Below, in pieces: positions 50,720 through 62,700 of a stretch of 64,000 bases of DNA. Origin of the DNA: Synchiropus splendidus (lineage: Eukaryota; Chordata; Actinopteri; Syngnathiformes; Callionymidae). The position numbers and the translations under genes are program-made. The stretch is from contig NC_071335.1 in NCBI RefSeq assembly GCF_027744825.2, forward strand, positions 29,750,501-29,814,500. The letters run 5' to 3'. The notes under the pieces are model-generated. The model worked only from the letters and a program-made list of their open reading frames with translations. It was not told the DNA's origin and did not search any database. Positions within the stretch are counted from its first letter, which is position 1, and every line of letters begins with the position of its first letter.

Positions 50720-53700
50720 GTAATGGAGATAAAGAAAACCATACAAGCGTGGTATGTGGAGGTTTCATTTATGGTTGGGGATATCTGACTGTCACCAATT
50801 ACATTTGACCTGCCGTCTGCAAAAGTATTCAAAGATTAGAGATGTTACGGACCAGACACCCAGACTACTGTGTTTTTCACTTGACTGTAAACAGTGCAAA
50901 TGGAGTCTATTTGGTATAAGCATCCTGCTGGAATTCCTTTGCAGGTGATCCAACTCTATGAGACGATGATTGTCCGCCATGGTGTCATGTTGGTGGGGCC
51001 CACCGGTGGAGGTAAAACCACATGCTACAAGATACTGGCAGACACATTGGATACTCTTCATGGTGCAGGACTCAGTGAGAGCAACCCCTTCTATCAACCC
51101 GTCAGGATGTATATTCTCAATCCTAAATCCGTCACCATGGGGGAGCTCTATGGAGAGGTGCAACCCATATGACACTGGTTTTGTTTCTCCGCTGCTGTTC
51201 TTAACACGTCTTGATATGTTGTGGTAGATTAACAAGTTAACGCTTGAGTGGGTTGATGGACTCATGGCGCTGAGCGTGCGATACGCAGTGAATGACACGA
51301 GTGATGACCATAAATGGGTGATATGCGACGGACCAGTCGACGCTCTGTGGATTGAGAACATGAACACTGTGCTGGATGACAACAAGATGCTGTGTCTGGC
51401 CAACAGTGAACGGATCAAGCTTACCCCATCCATACATATGGTGTTTGAGGTCAGTCAGATGTTATTGTTTGTGCTACTTGACTAAGTGATAACAAATATT
51501 TGTTGTTCAGGTCCAGGATTTGGCTGTTGCCTCTCCGGCCACTGTCAGTCGCTGTGGGATGGTCTTCATTGACCCTGATGAGCTGAGGTGGATGCCGTAC
51601 GTTCAAACATGGATCACAGGTCTTGGCTCCAAGGTGATTCTAATATTCGTCTGATTTATTAATGTCTATTTTTGCTATAAATGTTCATTCCATTGTTTAA
51701 GGATTATAAAGATTAGCCCTTTATATAGGTGTAATATAATGAGGCTGTCATTGAAATCTCTCTGAGGGAGGCTTTATCTTGTCTTGGAGGCAAGTTAAAG
51801 AGAGACAATACTGTATGTATAAATATATTTTCGCTCTCAAAATACAGTGTAGTAAGGTAGTACTGTGTTGTAGGTATCAGTGTAGTAAGATCAGTTACAT
51901 TAAAATAGACAAATAATTAAGGAACAAGCCTATTGAGGTGGCTCTGGCACCCTCCGGTCCCCCTCAGTCTGTGGGACAGTGGAAAATAAATTTGACTCTA
52001 CAGTTCTTGTCCCATTGTTGTGTCACTCGGACATGCACACAATGAACTCAGTTGCTACTGCTGAACAATGCTCAATCAATCAATGTGAAATTGGTCATCT
52101 ATGGTTAGACCTCTTATTCGACTAAACATATATCAAATAATTATATGAATCTAAGTCTGAGTATGTGTCACATGTAAAGCTTCCAGAATCAGTCCGGACT
52201 TTCTTGTTGGAGTTGTTCGAGCAGTATGTGGACAGTGGTCTTCAATACGTGTGGAAAAATTGCACACAAGCCATTCGTCAGGTGGACATCAGTAAAGTCC
52301 ACACTCTATGTTCCCTGCTGGAAGCTCTGCTGCTGGGGAAAAAAGGACCAGATCTCAAAATGGTATGTGAAGCTATCAATGAAAACTTTTGAAACAGCTT
52401 AAATGTTTAAGTTCATTTTACATTCTGGTGTTGGTTGCAGGACGCTGAGAAGCTGAACTCACTTCTCACTCAAACGTTCGTGTTTTCCTACCTGTGGGCC
52501 GTGGGAGGGAATCTCAACAGCGCTCACTGGCCAGATTTTGACAGCTTTGTCAAAAAGCAATTTAGTGACAGGGAGGAAGTTCAGGTGACCCCTCAAGTTT
52601 GTTTTTGTGTATCACATATTGTTATGCTTTTATCTGCAGTGTGTTTAATTTCTCATCCAACAACTGGAAACAGGGCATGTTTTTCACCACCTGTCAATAG
52701 GACATGAATTTGCTTGTGTAAATAAACGCTCATGAAACACTCCGATCATTTCAAACAACTACTTAACCCTTGGAATTATGAACGGCTCTTTCAATCACGG
52801 CTGTTTTCTTCAATTTCCAGAGATCTCTCCAGAGCCAGAGCTCTCCAGAGAGCTCTCACTATTGTCCTTTATTGTTGCCCTTTCATCTTAGCTGCCACTC
52901 TTCTGAGAGGTAACATGCATAACAGGTGCCTCAACTCATTCCACCCTGCCTGCCCTCCCCTCTTCTCCTCACTAGATTCCCTTCCATCACAATGTATGAC
53001 TGATTCCAAATACTAAACCCAGTGTTACCATCAGTTCCGTCACATATATGTAATGAATTACAAAAAGGCATGCTTGCCACACTAAACATAATATTTTCGC
53101 AGAAAAAAACAGTTAATTGGACCCATGTTATGAGCTTATATTTCATTAAATATGTTTTTTGCAGGTCCTAAACAACACCCCGTTGTGGAACGTGTACATG
53201 AACTACGCTCAAGGTTGCCTTGAGTCGTGGGAGAAGATAATCCCTCAATTTAGGTATGACCCGGAACAACCGTTCTTCGAAATGCTGGTTCCCACCATGG
53301 ACACCGTCTGCTACGGCTACCTGATGGAAAAACTGCTGTCAGTGCGACGATCTGTTCTTTTCACTGGCGCCACTGGCGTGGGAAAGGTAGAGACGCAACT
53401 GCATGTAATGGAGCACCATGCAAAGTGTCTACAAAATTCCTTTATCATTGCTGAGTTTTACTCTCTATATACTCCCTTGTCTTTGATGCTTACAGTCTGT
53501 TGTAGCGCGGGGGCTTCTCAACAGCATCCAGGAAAACGCAGGCTATGTTCCAGTCTACATCAACTTCTCAGCTCAAACATCATCAGCTCGTACTCAAGAA
53601 ATCATCGAATCTAAACTGGAGAAAAAGAGAAAGAACCTTCTCGGTAGAGTCCAAACAATACGTTCCTCCTGAAGTCTCACGATTTTTGTGATTCTAATCC

Positions 53701-56700
53701 AATATGTTTTCCCCTGCTTAGGTGCTCCTGGCAAGAAGAAGGTGGTAGTTTTTGTGGATGATCTGAATATGCCCAAACTGGACAGCTATGGTTCACAGCC
53801 CCCCATCGAACTGCTGCGGCAGTTCCAGGACTTTTCAGGCTTCTATGACAGACAGAAGTTTTTTTGGAAGGGAATAAAGGTAAACTAATCTTTCCACTAA
53901 TGTTGATGTTGAAGTCATGCTATCCAGATTTTTTTCCCCTAAATAACCTACTCAATGTGTCAAAGATAATTTAAACACGTGTGTAATTCATCAAAAAAAG
54001 GCTATGAAGGAAATATGACCATCTGTTTCAGTCATGTGTTCCCTGATTGTGTATGTTAATATAGTGATATCATATAAACTTTCCTTTCTAGATTAATCTC
54101 ACATGTTTGACATTTTCCTCAGTTTGATGCATGTTTTTTTTCCTCCAGGATATGACAATTGCAGCTGCCTGCGCACCGCCAGGTGGAGGACGCAATCCTG
54201 TGACGCCGAGATTCATCCGTCACTTCACCATGCTGTGTCTGCCCACACCGTCGGAGCAGAGTCTCAAGCACATCTTCAAAGTGAGGGAACGCAAAAGGCG
54301 AAGGCGAATATTTAACACACACAGGAGTGCACAGATTTCCTCATCTTTTTGCAAACAATTTTTGACGCGCTCCTTATGCCCATTATACCCAATTAAGTTC
54401 TGTTTTGAATTCTGTGTCGCTGCAGGCCATTTTGATCGGCTTTCTCAACGAGTTCACTGATGAAGTGAGAAACTGTGGCGGCCAGATTGTAAACGCTGCA
54501 GTCGAAATCTATAATCGATTAAGTGTGGATCTCCTGCCAACCCCTGCTAAGTCACACTACGTTTTCAATCTGAGGGATCTGTCAAAGTGTGTTCAAGGTG
54601 AGACGTTTTTTGCTATCAATAAAACACCATGCATATTTCAGTGGCCATGTGGTTCTGATCCGAATAGTTGGAGACAATGAGGAAGCAAAGCTATGTATAA
54701 TTAATATAGTCTGAGTACAATGTTCATGCTATTTTATGTACATGTAAAAATAATATCTGTAGTCACATGACCTCAAGTCTCTCTGACATTTTTTTAGTAC
54801 TTTGGACTGGTCACCTGTCTATATTTGGCACATAGAGATGGGCAGCCGCAGTTATCCTGGGAAGGAAACCCACACAAGCACAGGAGAGCATGATGCAGAG
54901 TGTTCACTCCTGACTAAAATGACATTTTTACAAATAAAAATGGTTTGTCTATCATTGTTGCACCATCTGATAAATCAACTATTTGCTAGAAGTGTCTCTG
55001 TTGTAAAAAAAAATAATAATAAATTGTCAGACATAAATACATAAAAACTACTTGTAGGGCATTGTTACAGCATGTGTACAACGCAACTTCCTATTCCTAT
55101 TTCTTTATTCTATTTTGTTCCGGAAAAATAAATAAATAATGAAATCCATAAATAGGTGATTTTAAACATGCATTATCAATGAAAAGTTCCATTAGGAAAC
55201 AAAAAATGGGGATGATCTTTCTGGCAAGAGTCTAGACTCTTGAAATGTTAAATCTCGAGGAAATGCTCTCAGTGGTCGAATGCAAAGTAGGTTGAGTATA
55301 CTGAGATAGTGACCACTGCACATGTGAATCCCTCAACTCTGTTTGACTGTGCTCAATATTGTTGAAGAATTATTAAATATCTGACTGTCCGTATTCATAG
55401 TTGGATTGATCAGATCACTCTAAATCTCTTCTTTTATTTTATATATATTTTTAGGCATTCTACAGACCGAGCCAACTCAGATTAGAGACAAGAACCAGAT
55501 CTTCCGCCTCTTCTGCCACGAGTGTCAACGCGTGTTTCATGATCGCCTCATCAACAACGAGGACAAAGATTATTTCAACGGCATCGTCTGTCAGATGGCC
55601 AGTAAGATGGTCAACATTATTTCTCTCTTGAATATCATTTTTTTTGTAACACCGCTCCTTTGTTTGACAGAAAAGTATTTTGACATCAAAATGGAGCCGT
55701 CATACTTTGTGACTAATCCGATCATTTTTGGGGACTTTATGAAGGTCTGGCTGAATTGTCTCGATAGCTATAGTCTAACTTTAAAATGGTCTATTCACAC
55801 GGATAAACTTGCTCTCTTAGGTTGGTGCCGACAAGGAAGATCGTGTTTACGAAGATCTTACTGACATGGACAAGATCCAGGGCGTCCTTCAGGACTACCT
55901 TGATGATTACAACATGACGTTCTCCAAGGAGACCAAGCTGGTTTTCTTTCAGGACGCCATTGAGCATGTTTCAAGGTAAAGTCATTTGCATCGTGATACT
56001 CACTGAAACATCATTTCAGTCTTGTTCTGATTTCTAAATGTTTCACCTCACAGAATTGCCCGAATGATTCGACAAGAGCGAGGGAACGCTCTGCTGGTTG
56101 GTGTGGGAGGAACAGGCAAACAGTCGCTCACCCGTCTGGCCGCCCACATTTGTGCATACCAGTGTTTTGAAATTGAGCTGAGTAGAGGATACAACTATGA
56201 CAGTTTCCATGAGGACTTAAGGAAACTGTATAAGTTAGCTGGAGTTCAAGGAAAAGACACAGTCTTCCTCTTCACGGACACTCAGGTATTCTGCAGTTTT
56301 GAAACACTGCCTTCGATTGTGTGTTAAACATTTTGAGTCATATTTACAGATTGTTGTGGAGGAATTTTTGGAGGATGTGAACAACATGCTGAACTCTGGA
56401 GAGGTGCCCAATCTATTTGAAAAAGATGAGTTGGAGCAGGTTTTGGCAGCTACACGGCCCAAAGCCAAAGAGGCTGGAATTAGCGAGGAGAACAGGGATG
56501 AGGTACTCAGAACACACTCTGGCTCTCACAGGCATCATACTTATCACAGGGAGGATGAAAGAACACACACTTCTTGAAATAAGAAACATTGTCAATAAAT
56601 GTCCGCAGAAATTGTCTTTGGTTACCACAGTGTTGTTGACTTCCTTATTGCCTTTTGGCAATGGAAACATAATTCATAAAGATTGCATGAAAAAAATTAT

Positions 56701-59700
56701 CTTTGTGGTGTGAAAGTTAAGTTTTGACTTTCTGAAAAGGGCTGTAAATCGAGACAATGAACAGGATTTTAGATTAGATTAGAGCCTTAATAACAGGCTG
56801 CGACCCAAATCAAGAAAAATATAACTTCTTTTTCACGGCTCGAACACATTTCATCTCAGTTAAAGGTCTCTTTTTTTGTTTGGATTTTTAGGTCTTCCAG
56901 TTTTTTATTTCCCGCGTACGAGAGAAAATGCACATTGTGCTGTGCATGAGTCCGGTAGGCGATGCATTCAGGGCCAGGTGCCGGATGTTCCCGTCCCTGG
57001 TCAACTGCTGCACTATCGACTGGTTTGTTCAGGTAAGATGCTTTGCGGCAACAGGTTTTCAGATTTACGATTCTCTCTTGGTACGTTAGCCTAAGCCGTG
57101 CAAGCTCTTTTCATGTGTGCGGGAAATACTAATACAAGTCTTTTATTTATTTATTTTTTCTAATTTGATGCCCAGTGGCCTCGAGAGGCCCTGCTGTCCG
57201 TCTCAAACGCCTTCTTCCTTAATGTGGATTTTGGAACAGAGGAGCTGAAAAAAAGCTTCTCCACTCTGTGCGTTGAGATACATGTGAGTGTCAGTGTGAT
57301 GGCTGACCGTTTCTACGAAGAGCTGAGACGCCGCTACTACACCACGCCAACCTCTTACTTGGAGCTCATCAACCTCTACCTGTCCATGCTTGAGCAGAAG
57401 AGGGAGGAGCTTGTGCTGGTACGTTATGTGAAGTTGTGCCGCTGAGAATAAAGCCCATTGGATCTGCATCTCTGTGTTTTAAACTAGAGACGGAGCTTCT
57501 AGAGGAAGTCAGCAGCATGTTAGGGTTGTGCAGGATTTGTATGTGGTCAGTGAGACAGTGGTAAGGTGTGCTTTAAAACTCAAGGTGAGAGTGGGATCAC
57601 ATCGAGGATCAGCACTCAGCCCGTACTAGCGGCGTTGATGGACAGACTGATGGACCCTATGGACTATGATGTTTTCTGATGACATGGATGTGAGCATGAA
57701 GATGAGTTGGAGGAGATGGGTTTCAGGTCTGAGATTGTCAGACATGTTATAATGTTGTCAACCATTGCTTTCCATACAGTCTATCATTTAGATTACTGAA
57801 GGACAAAGTATTATTTGTGTGACCACTCATTCAACTTCACTGTGACTCAGGCGAGGGATCGTGTGAAAAACGGTCTGATGAAGCTTCTGGAAACAAACGA
57901 CCTGGTTGATACCATGAAGGAAGAACTTTCCGCGCTGGAACCCATTTTGAAAAAGAAATCCTCTGATGTTGATGCCTTGATGAAAAAACTGGCCGCTGAT
58001 CAAGAGAAAGCCGATGAGGTGTGATGAAAAATGTGCTTGTGATGTAGTTCAAAAAGAATCACACCGGCTCTTCATCAGGTGCGGAACATTGTCAAAGAGG
58101 ACGAGGCGATCGCCAAGGTGAAGGCCGAAGACACACAGGCCATGGCTGATGATGCCCAGAAGGACTTGGATGAAGCAATGCCAGCTCTAGAGGGCGCAAA
58201 CCAGGCCCTCAATTCTTTGGACAAGGCTGACATTTCAGAGATCAAAGTGTTCACCAAACCCCCAGACTTGGTCATGACTGTGATGGAAGCAGTTTGCATC
58301 CTACTGAGCTGCAAGTTAGTACCTCCTTTCAGTGTCATATTCCTCTCTGAGACATCTTCAATACCATGTGTTTGTCTCGACAGACCGGACTGGCCCAGCG
58401 CCAAACAATTGCTGGCAGATGCCAACTTTGTTAAACGTCTCATGGAATATGACAAGGACAACATCAAGCCTCAGATCCTTGCGAAGCTGAAAAAATACAT
58501 CAATAATCCCGATTTTGTTCCAGAAAAGGTCTGATTTACAGTGAAGTTAAATACTATCAGCATATTGGATTTTCACTCATACCTTTGCCAAAGGTGGAGA
58601 AAGTGTCTAAAGCCTGCAAATCCATGTGTATGTGGGTCAGAGCGATGGATCTTTACTCTGGAGTGGTCAAAGAAGTGGCACCTAAAAAAGAAAAGCTGGC
58701 CAAAGCTCAGGGAAGTTACACTACATGCATTGTTCATTCTAAGTGATGCCAAGTTTTGATTTATTTTTTCCCACTGCAGGAGGAACTTGCTATCACCATG
58801 GCCACATTGCGGGAGAAGCAGCAGAAGCTTTTGGAAGTGGAGAACCAAATCAAGGCACTGCAGGATCAGTTCAACAACAGCCTGGATGAAAAAGATAATT
58901 TGGGTAAGTGCTCTAAACACTTGCTTTAAAAATGTTGCAGTTGAGTTTAATACTTCCCTTTTTCACGTTGCTAGTCCAAACCATGGACTTGACACAGGCA
59001 CGACTGACCAGGGCTGGAAAGCTAACTGCTGCTCTGGGGAATGAGCAAGTGCGTTGGGAGGAAAGCATCGCCAAGTATGAACAGGAGATCATCAACGTTG
59101 TCGGGAATGTCTTCATCGGCGCTGCTTGTGTGGCCTACTATGGAGCGTTTACTTCTCACTACAGACAGCTGGTATGTAGTTTATCCTGGATAAAGCACTC
59201 ACTCTCAGCACATTCTTTGACGATTCTATAGTGATATGTAGACGAGGTTTCACGAAACAGCAGGGTTGATGAAACATTTTTGAATTTTCCAAGGCCACTG
59301 GTGGCGCTCTTGGTTTAGAAATAATATGAGGTTTCATTGAACTAGTCCTTGTGAAGTCCAAACATTTTACAGCAGACAGTGTGGTCTAGTGTCCTCTGAA
59401 AATCAGGAGACCTCATTTCCCCTTCAATACTGTGCCATGAAACATCATCTATCCATCACTACAATTCTACAGCCAAACAATCCAAGTAAACCAAGGCGAC
59501 TTCTATCCATGTGTTGCTGTAAAGGGTTAAGTTGTGTTCTGGGTGCTTACCAGAGTAGTTAACATTTGTGAGCGCGCCTCTGCTTAAGTTCACATTAGAT
59601 CAATATCTATCTGAATTATTAACTAGTTATTGAATCATTCATGAATTCTCTAGATTAGTGTGCAAAGAGAACAGTCCTCTGTCTAGGTGTCTAGCATTTA

Positions 59701-62700
59701 TTTAATGCTAAGTGTTATTAGCTAATAACACTTAGCATTTATTTAATGCTAAGTGTTATTAGCTAATAACACTTAGCATTAAATAAATGCTAAGCATTTT
59801 AACTGCTTTCAGTCTATTGTCGGTTGTCTTTGCGTTTATTTTCTCCATTTAAGGTCAACATTAACAAGCTGTTAGCTTTGCTTTTTTTTTTAAATCTCAG
59901 AGGGCGTCCTCTCATTTGTGTCGCGCCCTCTCCTCAGTTGATCGACCAGTGGATAATACTCTGCCAGGAACTCAACATTCCTATCAGCGCTAACTTCAGC
60001 CTCATCAACATTCTGGGCGACCCCTTTGTCATCCGCCAGTGGAACACTGAGGGTCTTCCTCACGACGTTGTCTCAAAGGAGAATGGCATTCTGGTCACGG
60101 AAGGTCGTCGCTGGCCTCTGATGATTGACCCGCAAGATCAAGTGAGTGTTGAGCTGAAATGAATGCAGGAAGTTGTTCTACAAATAAGAATCTTGCTTTA
60201 GGTTAATGGAGGAAAGCAGCATCATATAAAACCAGGGAGTTTGAGATTAAAAAACACACATCAACAGCAGTTTTACCTGTTCTGATTGTGACTGAGAAGA
60301 ACAATACTGTTATTGCGCAAGAAGACAAGTCTATTTACAAAAAGTGGACTTGTGTTTTGGTTCTCCAAGTTACCTTTAGATTTAAATTTAGTTTTCCAAG
60401 CAACCGTCAAGGACCCTGGCCAGGATCTAAGGGTCCTCACAGCTGCAGCATTTCTTTGAATTCAGGACCCAACCTTTAAAAGTTATTCATCCTCAAGTCA
60501 ATTCTAAGGCAGATACTGAGCCTGCGCTGTGAAGGTACTGTAAAACTGGGTTATGAGACGTCCCCAGCTGCTGGAACTGGTTTCCTTTGTGTGTGGGAAT
60601 GGAGCTCCATTCTTCTCATTTTAAGTGTGTAAATGTATTTATACTTGCGTTGATTGACTGTGTTAAATGTATTTTGTTGACAGGCGAACAGATGGATCCG
60701 ATCTAAGGAGGCTAAACACGGTCTGAAGGTGATAAAGCTAACAGATCCTAGCTTCTTACGCACTCTGGAAAACGGCATTCGCATGGGCACACCAGTGTTG
60801 CTGGAGGAGGTAGGACCTTTCTCACTGCCCATTACCTGTTATCCTGTCCATTAGTGTTTACAAATGAATATGCATTTTGTGATTATCTTTGTGATTTAAG
60901 AGCCATCTGTTTTTGTCTTGTGTCGGGTGCCTCCTTAGATAAAAGAGACACTGGATCCAGTTCTGGAGCCCATCCTTCTGAAGCAGACCTTTATGTCTTG
61001 TGGCCGTATGCTGATTCGACTGGGAGACTCCGATATTGACTACGACAAAAACTTCCGCTTCTATATGACGACAAAGTTGGCTAATCCACACTATCTACCT
61101 GAGGTAATGCTCTCTTATTGAGAGCAATGAATGTTATCCTTTCGTTTAAACCTGTTTTCTTTGATTCTAGGTTTGCATTAAAGTGACAATCATCAACTTC
61201 ACTGTGACCAAATCTGGCTTAGAAGATCAGCTGCTCAGGTATGCAAACCACCATGGCCACCTGTCTAGGAGTCACACTCATGAAGCTTGCACTCATTCTC
61301 TCTGCTTAGTGATGTGGTGCGTCTTGAGAGTCCACATCTGGAGGAACAGAGGAATGAGCTGATCGTGCGCATCAACGCAGATCGCAACCAGCTGAAGGAC
61401 ATCGAGGACCGCATCCTCAAGCTTCTCTTCACCTCGGAGGGAAATATACTTGACAATGAGGAGCTCACGCAAACCCTCCAAGAGTCCAAGGTATGCTTTT
61501 ACAATCCTCTTTCATTTGCCCAGCACCTGCAGTCAGCATTTTTGGTTAATATTTTTCATTCCCACAGGTCACCTCAGAGGCTATTAAAGAGCGTCTGAGA
61601 GAGGCCGAGTCCACTGAGGAGATGATCAACACTGCTAGAGAGCGCTACCGACCCGTGGCTACCCGAGGCTCTGTCCTGTATTTTGTTATTGCGAGCTTGT
61701 CTGAGATCGATCCGATGTACCAGTTCTCCCTCAAATACTTTAAACAGGTTTGTGTTCGCAGAAAAAAAGGTGAATTGAAAGTGTTAGTCCGTTCATTCCT
61801 GTTTCTAATAGGCCTTCTTTGACTTTCAGCTCTTCAACACCACCATTGAAACATCGGAGCCAAATGACGTGCTGGAGGAACGTCTGCAGATCCTTCTGGA
61901 TCAAATCCTGCTCAACTCCTACATCAACGTGTCTCGGGGCCTCTTTGAACAGCACAAGCTCATCTACAGCTTCATGCTGTGTGTGGATATCATGAAGCAG
62001 CGTGAGGAGATCTCTGAGGCAGAGTGGCAGCACTTCCTGAGTGCAGCAGCCTCTTTAGAAAAGGTGAGAGCTTTTCACTGCATATTAATCCTTGCATTCT
62101 ATTCTTCAGCTTCCATTTGACATCTGAACTTGGTTTGTGGAAGTGGTAGTCTGAGTCAAAAGGTCAATGGGGATATTGGGATGCAGGGGTGGTGCATCCA
62201 TCCATGTGATGAAGTGAAATCCAGTTGAAATTCATTCTTCCAGTGAAATTGAGTTTAGCCACCATATTATTTTAATTATCTCTGACTTACTCATGATAGG
62301 AATAAACAAGTCGAGAAAATTAGGTTGCACAGAATACATTTTTATTTCTATCCGCAGAGAGTTTAACTGGCATGTACTCAATTGATGCTATGACAGCATT
62401 GAGGATTCACCCTCACATCATCCACTAGTGATGGGAAACCTCCTGTGCTGCTGTGCATCCTGGGAAGATCAGTTTCCAACAGCCTATGTTGTCTAGTCAG
62501 TTTTGGAGTAGTTACGCAAAACTAAGTTATACTTTACATATTACTAGTTATTATTTAAATAAGTCATGCCTTTCTGTCGTTACTCACTATTTAAGTTTAA
62601 AGTAATTACTTACACTACAAGTTAAACAAATCTCAGATATACCCATTATGTAACCTTAAACACATTACAGATTTTGCCATGATGAAATAAGTAATGATAA

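Larger units (their letters stand above)
47607..52584 (+). other. dnah6: dnah6 exons 30-40: AAA1 and AAA2 modules
   Basis: Exons 47607-47768, 48171-48308, 48396-48563, 48650-48798, 49380-49487, 50442-50568, 50945-51157, 51228-51449, 51511-51633, 52180-52362, 52441-52584 (residues 1314-1892). AAA1 is the main ATPase: Walker A GPAGTGKT at 47667-47690 and Walker B CCFDEFNR in exon 31 (Asp1386, Glu1387), followed by [19 protein letters not shown] with the sensor and arginine-finger region. AAA2 has Walker A GPTGGGKT at 50996-51019 and the segment [23 protein letters not shown]. All expected catalytic residues of AAA1 are present, so an active motor is predicted. The exon 33 donor is a weaker GTCAGA. 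Confidence 0.94.

Noticed and set aside
50792..51433. 213-codon open frame on the minus strand
   Set aside because: It lies antisense to dnah6 exons 36 and 37 (AAA2) and crosses the intron between them; its openness is a by-product of the conserved plus-strand coding sequence.
58075..58534. 130-codon minus-strand frame over the dynein stalk
   Set aside because: Antisense shadow of dnah6 exons 54 and 55.
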